Origin: Branchiostoma floridae
Lineage: Eukaryota > Chordata > Leptocardii > Amphioxiformes > Branchiostomatidae
Assembly (NCBI RefSeq): GCF_000003815.2
Contig: NC_049983.1
Coordinates: 19,468,999-19,532,998, forward strand
Direction: 5' to 3'
Length of the DNA: 64,000 bases
The notes beneath the pieces are model-generated. The model was not told the DNA's origin and made no database searches. It worked only from the letters and a program-made list of their open reading frames with translations. Positions 36,316 to 46,325 of the stretch are shown piece by piece. The number at the start of each line of letters is the position of its first letter. Within the stretch, counting starts at the first letter, position 1. The position numbers and the translations under genes were made by a program.

Positions 36316-38173
36316 TTAAACTTAAAAGGTTTGATCTCCAACCCAGTAAAAGTTATGACACAGCAGTCTATCAAAGACCAACACCTGATGATACAATGGT
36401 AATAAATTATTATGATAAAGTGCTGAGAAATTTAGATTAGCTTTTTTCAATCAATGTTAAGAAGGTAAATGTTGATACCCTTGTTGATTTAGCATTGGCC
36501 TGTCATTGGGTAAAATATGTATGTATCCATTACAGGCTTTGTCCTCCTAGCTGGTTCTCCTAGAAGATTGGTATAACTAAACTCTGAAGAAGTATGGGTA
36601 ATACATGTGTGTGTGTATACCTCAATTCCAGCGTCTTTCTACATGTAAGTTTGCCTTGACTTGTGTAGAACTGGTAATATGTTTTTCTTGTTTGTTTATG
36701 ACTTAAGTCTATCTGATTTCAAAGAAGTATCACAAAGCTGCAATGTATCCTTTGGTATCCAGTCCTTTCCAGATGTTTTGCAAATGCTACAATTGACATA
36801 CTAACCTTTTTATGACCTTTGTTCCTCTCCATTATCTTGGTTCAATCCAGACTGTCTCTAAAACTGTCTGCTACACTGACCGTGTTGCAACATTACTGTC
36901 TCTGTTTAGTCACTTGACTGATTGCAGTGTTTCTCTCTTATCCCTTTATCACTGCTGTAGCTTTGATACCAAAGCCTGTAAGTCTCTTAAGTGTCTATTA
37001 GGATATACTCCTGAACATCTCTGCTAAAGCCTTGCTGAGTTTATCACCACTAAAGCCTGTTTACTGCCTGAAGGTTACATTAATGTCTCGTCTTTATTAG
37101 CTCAGAGACAGCTTATTTTATGCCTTGCCATCCTATGATGCATTCGGCCCTGAACTCCGGCATGTAAATTTTGCCCTTGCAAAAAGTATTTCAGTTGGAA
37201 ACTAACTCCCAGAATACAAGATCAGTGTTTGTACTTTGAATGGTAGAGAGTCAGATATAACCTGACAAGAATGATGATCCAACTTGCAATATCTTTATGT
37301 ATTGTCAGACATTGTAAGCTGGAAGCAAGATAACTATAATGATACTATTTCTGTCACATTGATTTATGGAAAGTCAATATATACTCGTGTAATTTTGTTG
37401 ACCCTCAAACTAAAAAAACAGACAAAGTTGATGATACTATCAAACATACAATCAATCATTCCAGATATGTTGTTCTCTCTTGGCAGCAGACACACAGGTT
37501 TATTGAAAAAGTGAAACTGTTCTCCAACTCAGAAAAATTGAACTCCCTAGAATCGACTCAATTGATGTGATTCAGCTTTGTGACAAAATCGCTCTGGATT
37601 CTAAAGAATTAAGACAGACTTGGAGTAATTCATTCAAAACTTCTGCTGGTCCCAATTTTTTTTTAAGTTGTAGAGCAGTCTAATCATTTCCATAGTCTAA
37701 TTTACCATGTCAGAAAACTTTCATAATGACAAAGGTTTGCCATTTCTTTATGATACACGAAGGCCATCTGAAACAGAATTCATAAGCATTCCACCATTAG
37801 GTTATTCAGAAAGACCATCTTTCATCCCTACATTAAGAAATACAAGTCTATTTCTGTATCTGTATCTTTATATTTCTTGACATGACTCAAACTGTACATC
37901 AATGTAAAGTTTGACTATGTCTTGACTTTGTCTATAAAAGACCGTTTGGTAACTACTTTTGAATTGAGTTCTTTTGCACTCAGCCACATTTTGTGTCTTG
38001 CTTTTCGACCAACCACAAGGTCACAAGACGATTTGAAGGAATGAAATGTACATTGCCAACTACAAATGGCATTTGGAGTAGCATTTATTGCTATATGCAC
38101 AGATACTTTATGTGTAGTGGCAATTCCATTCTAGAAAGCTTTTAGTTTTATATGATACTTAAATTGCTACAGT
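36316..38173. other. unassigned; possible decayed coding relic
   Basis: Between about 36812 and 37670 the plus strand has several short protein-like stretches in shifting frames, interrupted by stops (for example FGPELRHVNFALAKSISVG and ELPRIDSIDVIQLCDKIALD). This could be a dead transposon or pseudogene, but no family was recognised. Confidence 0.25.
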
Positions 38174-38500
38174 TGCTGAGTGCACATTTAGGACCCTCCA
38201 CTTCTTGATCTTGCTTCAAGCAGTACTGCTTTAGTTCCTAGGTCCCTCTGGGTATTTTCCCTACATTTTTTTCTGTATCTTGCCCTGCAGTTATTGAAAG
38301 GAAACTTACCAAAGATTCTATATATTTGTAATTCAGTTATTTCATATGATGTGCTCAGTGCACATTTAGGACCCTCCACCTCTTGATCTTGCTTGAAGCA
38401 ATACTGCTTTAGTTCCTAGGTCCCATTGGGTACTTTCCCTACATTTTTTTCTGTGCTATGCCCTAGAGAAAGGAGACTTACCGAGGATTCTATGCCATTT
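38174..38500. repeat. tandem duplication, 178-bp unit, two copies
   Basis: Copies begin at 38174 and 38352. They share GTGCACATTTAGGACCCTCC, TTTAGTTCCTAGGTCCC and CCCTACATTTTTTTCTGT. Copy 2 is truncated near ATTCTATGCC. Confidence 0.9.
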
Positions 38501-38576
38501 GACCCTATTTGAAACAATTGTACTTCTTGGTCATTCCTTTGCTGAATATGCAAGAAAATACCAGTGGTCAACTTGA

Positions 38577-38593
38577 TTCAGCACCAAGGACAG
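38577..38593 (+). promoter_or_regulatory. RE1/NRSE-like site 3
   Basis: TTCAGCACCAAGGACAG, 16 of 17 identical to the RE1 core with the difference in the spacer. It lies 49 bp upstream of MITE A4. Confidence 0.6.
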
Positions 38594-38641
38594 GATTGCA
38601 GTAGCTGCATATTTTTGTAATTCAGTCATGATGTTGATGTA

Positions 38642-38856
38642 AGGCTAGTTTACCTTTATCCGTAGGGTAGCCTTTATCCGTTCTTTTTAAGAACAATGTA
38701 TTTACGGATATCAAGTCGACAGATGATGATTTCAAACTGCAATATTTTGAAAATAGCACAATTTGAAACTACCGTCCATTGAATTGATATCACCGGATAC
38801 CCTGTTTAGCAACACAACGGATATAGGTTGCCCTGCATAAAAAAGTGAACTAGCAT
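38642..38856. mobile_element. family A palindromic MITE, copy A4
   Basis: A complete hairpin flanked by TA on both sides (38640-38641 and 38857-38858). Ends read AGGCTAGTTTACCTTTATCC and GTGAACTAGCAT; core AATATTTTGAAAATAGCA. Confidence 0.9.
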
Positions 38857-38937
38857 TATCATATTTACAAGTAGGATGCAATAAATCATTAGAAACCAGC
38901 AGTAAACCTTTTTAAGATGCTATCACAACACACTTGT

Positions 38938-38954
38938 TTAAGCACCAAGGACAG
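38938..38954 (+). promoter_or_regulatory. RE1/NRSE-like site 4
   Basis: TTAAGCACCAAGGACAG, 15 of 17 identical to the RE1 core; one change in the spacer and one (C to A) in the left half-site, so weaker than site 3. Confidence 0.45.
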
Positions 38955-39234
38955 GGTGTTAAGCGGTGTGCAGAGGATCCATAAAGAAATTGAGATCTGT
39001 ACTGTTGATTGATTAATTTCACTGTGTCTTTTCACATATTTTTAAACAATTGGTATTTTACAGTATTCAGAATATTGTTATCTTTTAAAGAATCATTTAG
39101 TTTAACAAGTTTATTCCAATTTCAGTCACACTAACGTTTGTGTTACAACAAATGTAGAGTAGTAAGTTGAGCAAATTTATGCTGTTTACTGAAAAAAGGG
39201 AACATTCAGGTTCCTGTATGCTGCCTGAGAATAC

Positions 39235-39370
39235 CTGCACTCCTGTGGGGGTAATTTGATTAACCCTTTTCTTGGTTCTTTGGTCACCAATACAGATTTG
39301 GTGCAAAGCAACCACCTTAACAAGCTGAATGTTAAACATTGTATGATTGCATTCACCTGTTGCATCCTTA
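39235..39370 (-). CDS. candidate internal exon
   Basis: A 136-nt minus-strand segment with acceptor ATGTACCATCTACGCAG and good donor GTGCAG|GTATTC. It reads MFNIQLVKVVALHQICIGDQ and KKRVNQITPTGVQ. Phase 2 in, 0 out, fits 39871-40010 and 36110-36227. The acceptor tract is only moderately pyrimidine-rich. Confidence 0.27.
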
Positions 39371-39870
39371 CTGCGTAGATGGTACATATCCTATATCCTG
39401 TAGATGCCGATCTCTTTTACTTTTTCAGGGCATGTTTGCCATTGCTGGTTATTAGAAGCAAGGAACTCCATAAATCTGTATGGCTGTGGTATTGCACAGT
39501 ACGTAGCTCAGCATCATTGTTGCAAAGCTACTCTTTCAAATTTATACATTTGCAGATGATGAGCTCTGATAGCCAACTGCATAGACAGTCTATCACAAAC
39601 TTTGGACTCAGAAATCTCCAGCTATCTTGAACACATCTTATTACTATTACTCAGTCGCAAGCATTTCTTCAAGTTTTACTTTCAACTTTTACTAAACTGC
39701 TCCCATTAACCGTTAGCACTCCATTAATCATCAACCCCAGGAAAGCTCTCAATATTGCCACACAACAAGAAGCGGCCTTACCTTGCCTTGCACCCCATAA
39801 ATTCTTCTCTCTTGCTCTGACGGTTCATTTACTTTTGCCCTGCACCTAGTAATCATAATCCTATGCAAAC

Positions 39871-40010
39871 GGCGTGCACTCTTTTGTAGAACTTGTCATT
39901 TGCTCCATCGGCTGAATGGGGATGGAGACCAGGTAGTAACGTGGAACTGTGTGATAACATTGAATGTGTGATGAATGATGGGGATGTATTGTGCCCCGAA
40001 GGACATTCTG
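39871..40010 (-). CDS. candidate internal exon
   Basis: The minus strand has a very good acceptor (CTATGTATTCCATTCCACAG) and 140 open nt in one frame, reading PHHSSHIQCYHTVPRYYLVS and PIQPMEQMTSSTKECT. The exit (ACGCC|GTTTGC) is a weak donor. Phase 0 in, 2 out, compatible with both neighbours. A different frame is also open over part of the segment. Confidence 0.25.
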
Positions 40011-40519
40011 CTGTGGAATGGAATACATAGGTCAACTCGATAGAGAGGTTTGGTGGATATCAACTTTTTACCACCTTTCATGCAAAGTAAGAATAGATTT
40101 AAAAGAGTTCTTACATCGGGTACTTGATGAATGGCAAGAGGAAGGCATCTTTGTGTCAATTGTGAATGCAGCTGCTAAGAAAGAGAAGCGATGTATTTGA
40201 AGGATGTTTTCAAATGTTAGGACCTATTAATCATTAAAGTTTGGTATAGAATTTTCACGCAGCGTTTGTCTTGATCTTCCATTTGGATTAAAGCTATAGT
40301 TCATAGTCAGCACCAAAGTCTGTAGGTCTAAATATTATGATCATGGATCACTCTCCCTGCTCTGTTTCCAGCTAGTTCTTTTGACTTGAATATATGAAAT
40401 AGTAATAGCTTTTTTTTGCACATTCAGCCCTTATTGGGTATATGCATATGAATACAAAAATTAAGGTCATAATACAGTATACATGGTTTCCAGTACTAAT
40501 CTAAAATATGGCTTCTAAC

Positions 40520-40681
40520 TATTCTAATACATTTGTTTGGCTTCTTCTCGTTTCTTAGTAGTGTAAAAAATGTAGCTTGAGATGTGTTTGTACAATGTCT
40601 TTTCATGTCATAGATTAAAAGATGCAGTTTCTCTTCTGCAAAATTTTTAACTTTCCAACCACCTCTTTCATCTATAAGCAT
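40520..40681 (-). CDS. candidate internal exon
   Basis: A 162-nt (54-codon) minus-strand segment, phase 0 on both sides. Product fragments: GWKVKNFAEEKLHLLIYDMK and LLRNEKKPNKCIRI. The acceptor (TGTAACAGTACTAG) and donor (AGAATA|GTTAGA) are both mediocre. Basic and A-rich. Confidence 0.22.
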
Positions 40682-40811
40682 CTAGTACTGTTACATGATT
40701 GTGTATTATGAGGTAGTCATTCTGTACATGCTATGGTACAGGTCAGGACATCCATATATTGGTTGTGTTGTGTTTGACCCGGCGCAGCTATCGTCCCAAG
40801 CACCTTTATAC

Positions 40812-40885
40812 CTCCCGTCTCTTTAGGCAATCTTCTATTGATTCTGCTCCTAAACATGCTGTAATCTCTCTGTCAACTGTCACAG
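40812..40885 (-). CDS. candidate internal exon
   Basis: The minus strand has an excellent acceptor (TTGCTCCCTCTCCTCTGCAG) and a good donor (CGGGAG|GTATAA) around 74 open nt reading VTVDREITACLGAESIEDCL. Phase 1 in, 0 out, fits 40520-40681. It directly abuts the plus-strand candidate 40886-41020; both are unlikely to be real. Confidence 0.27.
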
Positions 40886-41020
40886 CTGCAGAGGAGAGGG
40901 AGCAAAGATGGCACAGAGTCATCTCAGATGGACCCGCGTATTGACAATGTGATGTGTCATGCACTACCTAGAGGACAGCTGTGGCAGGTCGAACGCTGTA
41001 TACAGCTCAAGGGCCCACAG
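40886..41020 (+). CDS. competing plus-strand candidate exon
   Basis: A 135-nt segment (45 codons, phase 0 both sides) follows the acceptor TCTCTGTCAACTGTCACAG and precedes the donor CCCACAG|GTAATG. It reads MDPRIDNVMCHALPRGQLW and QVERCIQLKGPQ. Its G+C is about 53%, clearly above the surroundings, and over half the codons end in G or C. No family recognised. The minus strand is also open in places here, so strand assignment is open. Confidence 0.28.
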
Positions 41021-41103
41021 GTAATGACTTACACTTACATGTATTTGGGTTTAAATGATCTTGAGGAAAGTGCATCCTGGTATTGCTAGCTTCTTATCAA
41101 ATA

Positions 41104-41309
41104 CTGTAAATGCAGAAACATCCGCGGTGGTTTAATGTTTGCGTTTTTCGTGGTGGCCGCTTCACCGCGAATTTAAAACCAACAAGAACATATTTTCATA
41201 GCAGTAAGAGACTACAGTGCATGGTGCTACCGCGAACTTAAAACCACTGCGAAAAGTCCTTTTTCCCTTTACCACGAAATTAAATCCCCGCAAACTAATG
41301 CATTTACAG
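41104..41309. mobile_element. family B MITE, copy B1
   Basis: 206 bp with ends CTGTAAATGCA and TGCATTTACAG, flanked by TA on both sides. Internal blocks CGCGGTGGTTTAATGTTTGC and CCACGAAATTAAATCCCCGC, with repeated inverted TTAAAACCA motifs, match copy B2. No coding capacity. Confidence 0.9.
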
Positions 41310-43695
41310 TAGGCAGAAGGATCTTACTTTGTTTAATTTCATGAAAGCATGTTGATTAGTACAGATGTGTAGAGTTTGATATGACAATCATTTTCTGTTC
41401 TGGGACCATCTTGGCATCTGGTCATCTTCATGAAGTACCTGTTACGTCTGAAAGGTGAAACCCCTTACACCTGTACTCCATTGTAAAAGCTCTTTCAGAA
41501 TATTACACAGAATGTCCATTGAAGTTTCCTATTATGATGGTATTATATTTAATACAATTTTAATGTTAACAGACGGATAAATGTCACTGAGTAGGTGACA
41601 GTTCTGTAGAAAGTATTCAGAATACAGAAGTTCCATTCATGTTGTGGATTATTAAAAATTCTTATGATAACCAGAAAGTTTCCTGCTATTTTGTCATGTT
41701 GACACCTGCAAGGTTAAACTAAAAGACAGATAAGAGCCCAGGGTACCGACCACACCCTCCCATAAATCACGTAGACCAGGGGCATTTGTCATTGTCAGAG
41801 CTGTATAAGGCAGTTGGGGTTTTTCTGACACCTTCATCACTTATGATGGTACATGCAGCTCTTGTCCTTTCATCATTTATGCAAAGATGACAGGAAGCCT
41901 ACAAGCTATGTATGCATCATGTTACAAACTCAAGATGGAAGCCATGCTGAAGATTTGCCTTGCTTGACACCATAATGTTTGTTGGAAAGGTGTGGAAGGT
42001 GTTTCTTAAACATCAACATCCCATCTCCTTGATTTGATTGAGGTTTCAGCTAATTAGGGTGTGAGCCAAAGGACTGCTTTCAAGTTTGTCTAAGAGGCAG
42101 GTCATCTTTAATGCTTTACGGTGCATGGGTAATCGTTATTTCACACCAGTATGTGTATCGGGCAGCACCCATCTGTGTTTCAGTGGCCCCGGGCCACACA
42201 AAGTTTTTGCAATCATTACAACTGGGGGCTAGTCCATTGATAGTGATATGTGTGTTCAAACTTCCATACTCTCACCCAAATGCAGAGTGCTAGACAGAGC
42301 AGTATGTACCATTTTTAAAGTCTTTGGTATGACTAGGACGGGGATCAAACTCACAACCTACCAAATGCAAGGTGAACACTCAACTGACTCGGCCATTGCC
42401 CTCAGTTTTTGCCAATTACGTGACAATTATTGTAGAAACTGTCACAGTAAGTTATGTCCTCAATCAGTGTTTAGAGGTTAAATACCAAAGGAGATCAGAT
42501 GCTTGAATTGATGCCAAGGTAAGTAACCTGAATGATAGCATCTGCAAAGGTTAGAATGCTCTTTCCTCATGCATGTAATCCCCAATCAGAGCAAGTGTCC
42601 ACTTCTCCCCTTAATAATGAATTAAGCGTTTTGTCTGTGTCACAGTGCTGAAACATTATCAGAGCGTGAGACAGCGCTATCGACATCTCCATCAGTCATG
42701 GCCAGGATCGCTCGTCCTGCAGACAAATTAATTCTCGCTTTCCTTCATAATTTCCTTATGAAGTTGCTTTTTTTACCACACTGGGCAAAATGAATGTGCT
42801 TTAGAGCTATTAATTACAGTCTTGAAATATGACCTGAATGCAACTATGACTTTGTGGGTTTTTTTTACAAACTTTCCAACTTACAAACTTTAATACTAAG
42901 AATTGATGGTTGCACATTGTTCAATGAAATGTTACTTTGAAACAAAAAGCATTGGATTTCAACATGAATAAGCTAGTTATCATAGTAGCATTATTGTGTG
43001 CTCCATCATATTTTCAGAACCTCAAGAATACAGCTAAGTATGAAATAGTTAAAGACAACCTTTACAAAGCTGAATCTTTTCAAGCTTAGAATTCATGTTG
43101 ATAGGAATGTACTGTAATATCCATAAAAGACCCTCCTTCTGCAATGTAGCTGGTACAAGTACGCAGATGAAGGTTAAAGCAAGTAATAAGATATGCCAAA
43201 TAGCAGTTAGTCGAGCTACTGGATATGATTTGTCTTCATCTCATTTGCATGACGATTCCTAGTTTTGGGCAAAAAAAAATGCTCAGATTCACTGACGCAA
43301 GGTAGTGGCAGCTACCTGTCTCACTGTTTCTAAAATCATATCCAGTTGCCTGAGTACTAGTAACTGCTATTTCAATTGGTGCAATGTTCATGTAATGGCA
43401 TGTAAAAGCCTTCTTCACCAGATATCCACCCTAATCACTTGCTTGGATTTGTTCCCTTTATCCTTGTTCCATTCAAAAGTTGAGAAACAAGTAACCAAAT
43501 TAATCTGATTTCAAGATATAGTCAACAGTCAATGGAGCGTATGTTTGTCTTATCTTAAGTCCCAGATGTGGTGTAATTATGTCCTTGACCTCAGTGTCTG
43601 TGTGCTGTTCTTTCACCTGTGCAGCCTTCATCCATCATTCCCCAGATAACTTCCGCTGTCGGGCTCCCATGCTTCATGATCAAGTTTCCCTTTAC
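41310..43695. other. unassigned DNA outside the SINE
   Basis: No further gene or element recognised. Confidence 0.35.
42120..42400 (-). mobile_element. tRNA-derived SINE
   Basis: On the minus strand TGGCCGAGTCAGTTGAGTG (A-box-like), CCTTGCATTTGGTAGG and GTGAGTTTGATCCC (B-box-like) form a tRNA-related head at about 42325-42395. A body follows with TGGACTAGCCCCCAGTTGTA and GATGGGTGCTGCCCGATACA. The head and body order is that of a Pol III SINE. The family is not identified with certainty and the 3' end is approximate. Confidence 0.6.
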
Positions 43696-43850
43696 TCCGC
43701 AGGTTGGGTCAAGTTGATCTATGGTTGGTACGGAGGCTGGCGGCTCGGTTGTCTCAGAACGTGTGTCTGAATCTTTCACGTGGTCTCCAACTGGCGCCGG
43801 CTGCCGTCTGTCCACCTGTGTCCCAGCTGTCAATCATGGGGGTATGGCAT
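43696..43850. other. GC-rich patch open on both strands, possible exon
   Basis: G+C is well above the surroundings. On the minus strand an acceptor-like GACACAG and a donor-like TGCGGA|GTAAAG bracket a frame reading VGDHVKDSDTRSETTEPPAS. On the plus strand a strong acceptor (AAGTTTCCCTTTACTCCGCAG) opens another frame. I cannot choose between an exon on either strand and a conserved non-coding segment. Confidence 0.25.
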
Positions 43851-43909
43851 CAATTATTATAATCAGTCACCTTAGTTACCCCGAAATGTGTGTCTTAAAG
43901 TGTGAAGTA

Positions 43910-44116
43910 CTGTAAATGCCATAATGTTTGCAGTGGTTTTATGTTCGCGGTTTTCGCGAGGCAGTCTTACTGTGAAATTAAAACCACAGCAAACATTTTT
44001 CCATTACAGAATGTGACTACATTGTATGGCACTACCGCAAACTTAAAACCACAGCGGACACTTCACTTTCCCGCTAACGCAAAATTACATCCCTGCAAAC
44101 TTAGATGCATTTACAG
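43910..44116. mobile_element. family B MITE, copy B2
   Basis: 207 bp, ends CTGTAAATGCC and GATGCATTTACAG, flanked by TA on both sides. Diverged from B1 but colinear (GTGGTTTTATGTTCGCGG, CGCAAACTTAAAACCACAGC). Confidence 0.9.
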
Positions 44117-44315
44117 TAATAGTGTGAGTTGGTGTTCAGTTTGTTTTAAAAATGTTAATACCAATTAAGTAAAATCACATCTTTGGTTTCATTTTATGAA
44201 TGAAGAGTGCTTTAGTGTTTTTCTACCACTGTCAAACAAACAAAAAGAAAAGGGAACATCAATGAGCACTTTAAGACTTCAAAGATAGATCTTAAAGCCT
44301 ACAAGTATTCCCCAG

Positions 44316-44354
44316 TGGACAGATATAGGTTACCCTGTGGATAAAGGTGAACTG
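44316..44354. mobile_element. family A MITE fragment, A5
   Basis: Only one terminal arm remains: AGATATAGGTTACCCTGTGG followed by ATAAAGGTGAACT. The opposite arm and core are absent. Confidence 0.7.
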
Positions 44355-44394
44355 GGGGAAAATTTATTTCATTATAGATTTTGAGAGTGTACAT

Positions 44395-45080
44395 AAATAC
44401 ACATAAAGACGTAATCACAATTAAAAGGCTTAAGATCTACTCTTCCATTCAACTAAACACAGCTACATTAGAAGCCAGCACAACGGATTAACGCAAACTT
44501 CAGTTAACTGCAGGGAATCCCCAAGTCCCAAGACTTATAAGGACTTTAAACGATGTCAATTGTATCTCTGTTATATACCTTGTCTGACCCTTGCCTCTTC
44601 CCTCATGACCTCAATGAAAAGTGGCTTGGGGGCCAATTTGAGCTTTCATGAATAAACAAAGGTGCAGTCTAGCTGGACAACTTTGCATTATTGCACCAGC
44701 CAGATAATTGTACAAAATACGCTGTCAAAATAAGCTGTGCAATTAACAGCTTCTACTGTACATCCCACAGCTTGGAGGAGGATGAGTAATCTTGGGCCCC
44801 ATCTTGAAAGACACGCTGTCCTTGGCCAATTTCTCCCTGACAGATTCTTGTTTTTTTTTCTGAAAGCAGGCAAAAATTAATCAGCATGCTGATGTCATCC
44901 ATGAAATTTACTTGCTGTGGCCTGAATACACATAAAGACATGTAAACATAAGAACACTTAATAAGATCTACACTTCCGTTAAACTACATAGTGCTACATC
45001 CCACAGGTTGGAGGATGATGAGTAATCTTGGGCCCCATCTTGAGAGACGCGCTGTCCTTGGCCTACTTCTCCCTGACAGA
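44395..45080. repeat. interrupted tandem duplication carrying an exon-like block
   Basis: Two blocks occur twice in the same order: ACACATAAAGAC...AAGATCTAC (about 44398 and 44931) and CATCCCACAG...CTCCCTGACAGAT (44761-44842 and 44998-45082). The first copy has about 290 bp extra between the blocks. Within the second block the minus strand shows a 75-nt segment (44762-44836 and 44998-45072) with acceptor ATCTGTCAG and exit GAT|GTA in both copies. It is open for 25 codons (GQGQRV.QDGAQDYSSSS) and phase 0 on both sides. The copies differ by about six substitutions with no clear excess of silent changes. Confidence 0.7.
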
Positions 45081-45132
45081 TGTGCAGTGGTCCGCACACC
45101 TGTGTTATGAGCCAATCACTGGGGTGAATCAG
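45080..45132 (+). CDS. competing plus-strand candidate exon
   Basis: 53 nt between the strong acceptor TACTTCTCCCTGACAG and the strong donor AATCAG|GTGAGT. The only open frame reads VQWSAHLCYEPITGVNQ (phase 1 in, 0 out). It starts exactly where the duplicated block at 44998-45080 ends, so the first copy of the block carries an orphan acceptor. Too short to be decisive, and the phase does not join 40886-41020. Confidence 0.25.
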
Positions 45133-45306
45133 GTGAGTACGCCACAGGTGGACAACTGTGTCCTACTGAGACGCATCAAATGTCAAAAGGTGGAGGTGTG
45201 AATTATGTGTAATGAGATCCCGGCAGATCTGCAAGCTCTAGTTTGATTCATTGACTTGACAGAAAAATGGAGGGATGAAAATTACTAGTAGTTAGGGCAA
45301 ACTGAA

Positions 45307-45563
45307 GTGTTTGGTAAGAAAGAATTAGGCACTTGAGGTGGGTTGTATTGGTTTCATAAAGGGGACAAAGCGGACTTTGCAAGTCTTAGAAATTAGAGTA
45401 ACATTTAGTGGAGTTACAACTGCATTTTTGGTTTTGGTGTTTGGTAAGAAAGAATTAGGCACTTGAGGTGGGTTGTATTGGTTTCATAAAGGGGACAAAG
45501 CGGACTTTGCAAGTCTTAGAAATTAGAGTAACATTAGTGGAAGTACAACTGCATTTTTGTGTT
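45307..45563. repeat. near-identical tandem duplication, 130-bp unit
   Basis: Units at 45307-45436 and 45437-45563 differ by only a few bases and small indels (for example CATTTAGTGGAG against CATTAGTGGAAG). The youngest-looking duplication in the window. Confidence 0.95.
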
Positions 45564-45884
45564 TTGGAATCAACATTTAATGCCTTTAATGATCCACCCA
45601 AACACCCACTCTGAGACTCCAGCACATGGTAAAACATATATTTGCTCTCAGCTCTCATTTTCTATTGATTTAGTCAAACCAAATATGGACACCAGCAGTA
45701 TAGGGAGCTCAATTCGGGGAAAATCCAAACTTTCTACTTGACTGAACACAATCAATCCCAGCCAGCCAGCAATGTTCTCCCCATCATGTGTGTCTTCTGT
45801 TCTAGAGATAATGTACTGAACAGTACAGCTTTAATCGAGTGGGCGGTACAGCTATTTGTGCTGAGGGTGGCCAGGCTATGTTCC

Positions 45885-45901
45885 CTGTCCGTGGTGCTGA
45901 A
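45885..45901 (-). promoter_or_regulatory. RE1/NRSE-like site 5 (exact core)
   Basis: The minus strand reads TTCAGCACCACGGACAG, identical to the 17-bp RE1 core, followed by GGAA. It lies 6 bp from a plus-strand donor-like TAG|GTGAGT and inside short frames open on both strands (45820-45907), so overlap with an exon is possible. Confidence 0.7.
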
Positions 45902-46199
45902 TTCTAGGTGAGTAATGGTCAATAATGTCTTAAATTGATTCTCAGCTATAGTCCCCTGGTTGAAGTACTTTGGTCACATGATCATCTGCCTGTTCCTCAC
46001 TGTGACTTGGCTGTACTGTAAGATCACTAACATTTCCTTTTATCATTGTGGTACCCATACATATAATGCCCGAAATGTGGTTCTTTATGTTATCTGTTAC
46101 TCTCCACAACTACAGTTTGCATTTTTTTTAAATCTATGCTGTGTCCACCACCTGATCATTGGCAGCTGAGCTCAACTGAATAACATTTTACAATACAGT

Positions 46200-46325
46200 A
46201 CACTGGCGAGTGGTGCTGAGGTGGGCATTTACTTTTCGTTTGAAGTTCTGTAAGTTTCTGGTATTTACAATGTCCTGTGGGAGGCAGTCCATAGCTTAAT
46301 GGTAGCAGGGAGAAAGGTTCTTTGC
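46200..46325 (-). pseudogene. LINE reverse-transcriptase C-terminus, frameshifted
   Basis: The minus strand encodes RTFLPATIKLW and, in another frame, CLPQDIVNTRNLQNFKRKV followed by NAHLS. This order (R-x-FLP-x-TI-x-LW ... LPxxIV ... FKxxVxxHL) is the usual C-terminal end of non-LTR retrotransposon ORF2 proteins in the CR1/L2/Jockey range. The frameshift and short length mark a dead fragment. Confidence 0.65.

Noticed and set aside
36812-37670. A named transposon or pseudogene on the plus strand
   Set aside because: Short protein-like stretches are present in shifting frames but no conserved motif identifies a family.
40306-40322. TCAGCACCAAAGTCTG as an eighth RE1 site
   Set aside because: Only the left half-site matches; the right half (GGACAG) is absent.
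42325-42395. Functional tRNA gene
   Set aside because: Promoter-box-like motifs are present but no cloverleaf with matching acceptor stem could be drawn, and a SINE body follows.
44810-45060. CCAAGGACAGCG (two copies) as RE1 right half-sites
   Set aside because: No left half-site at any accepted spacing; the repetition comes from the local duplication.
45824-45907. Plus-strand exon reading WAVQLFVLRVARLCSLSVVL before GTGAGT
   Set aside because: At least two plus frames and one minus frame are open across these 84 nt and the phase joins neither plus-strand neighbour.
46206-46222. TCAGCACCACTCGCCAG as an RE1 site
   Set aside because: Right half does not match and the sequence belongs to the LINE reverse-transcriptase fragment.
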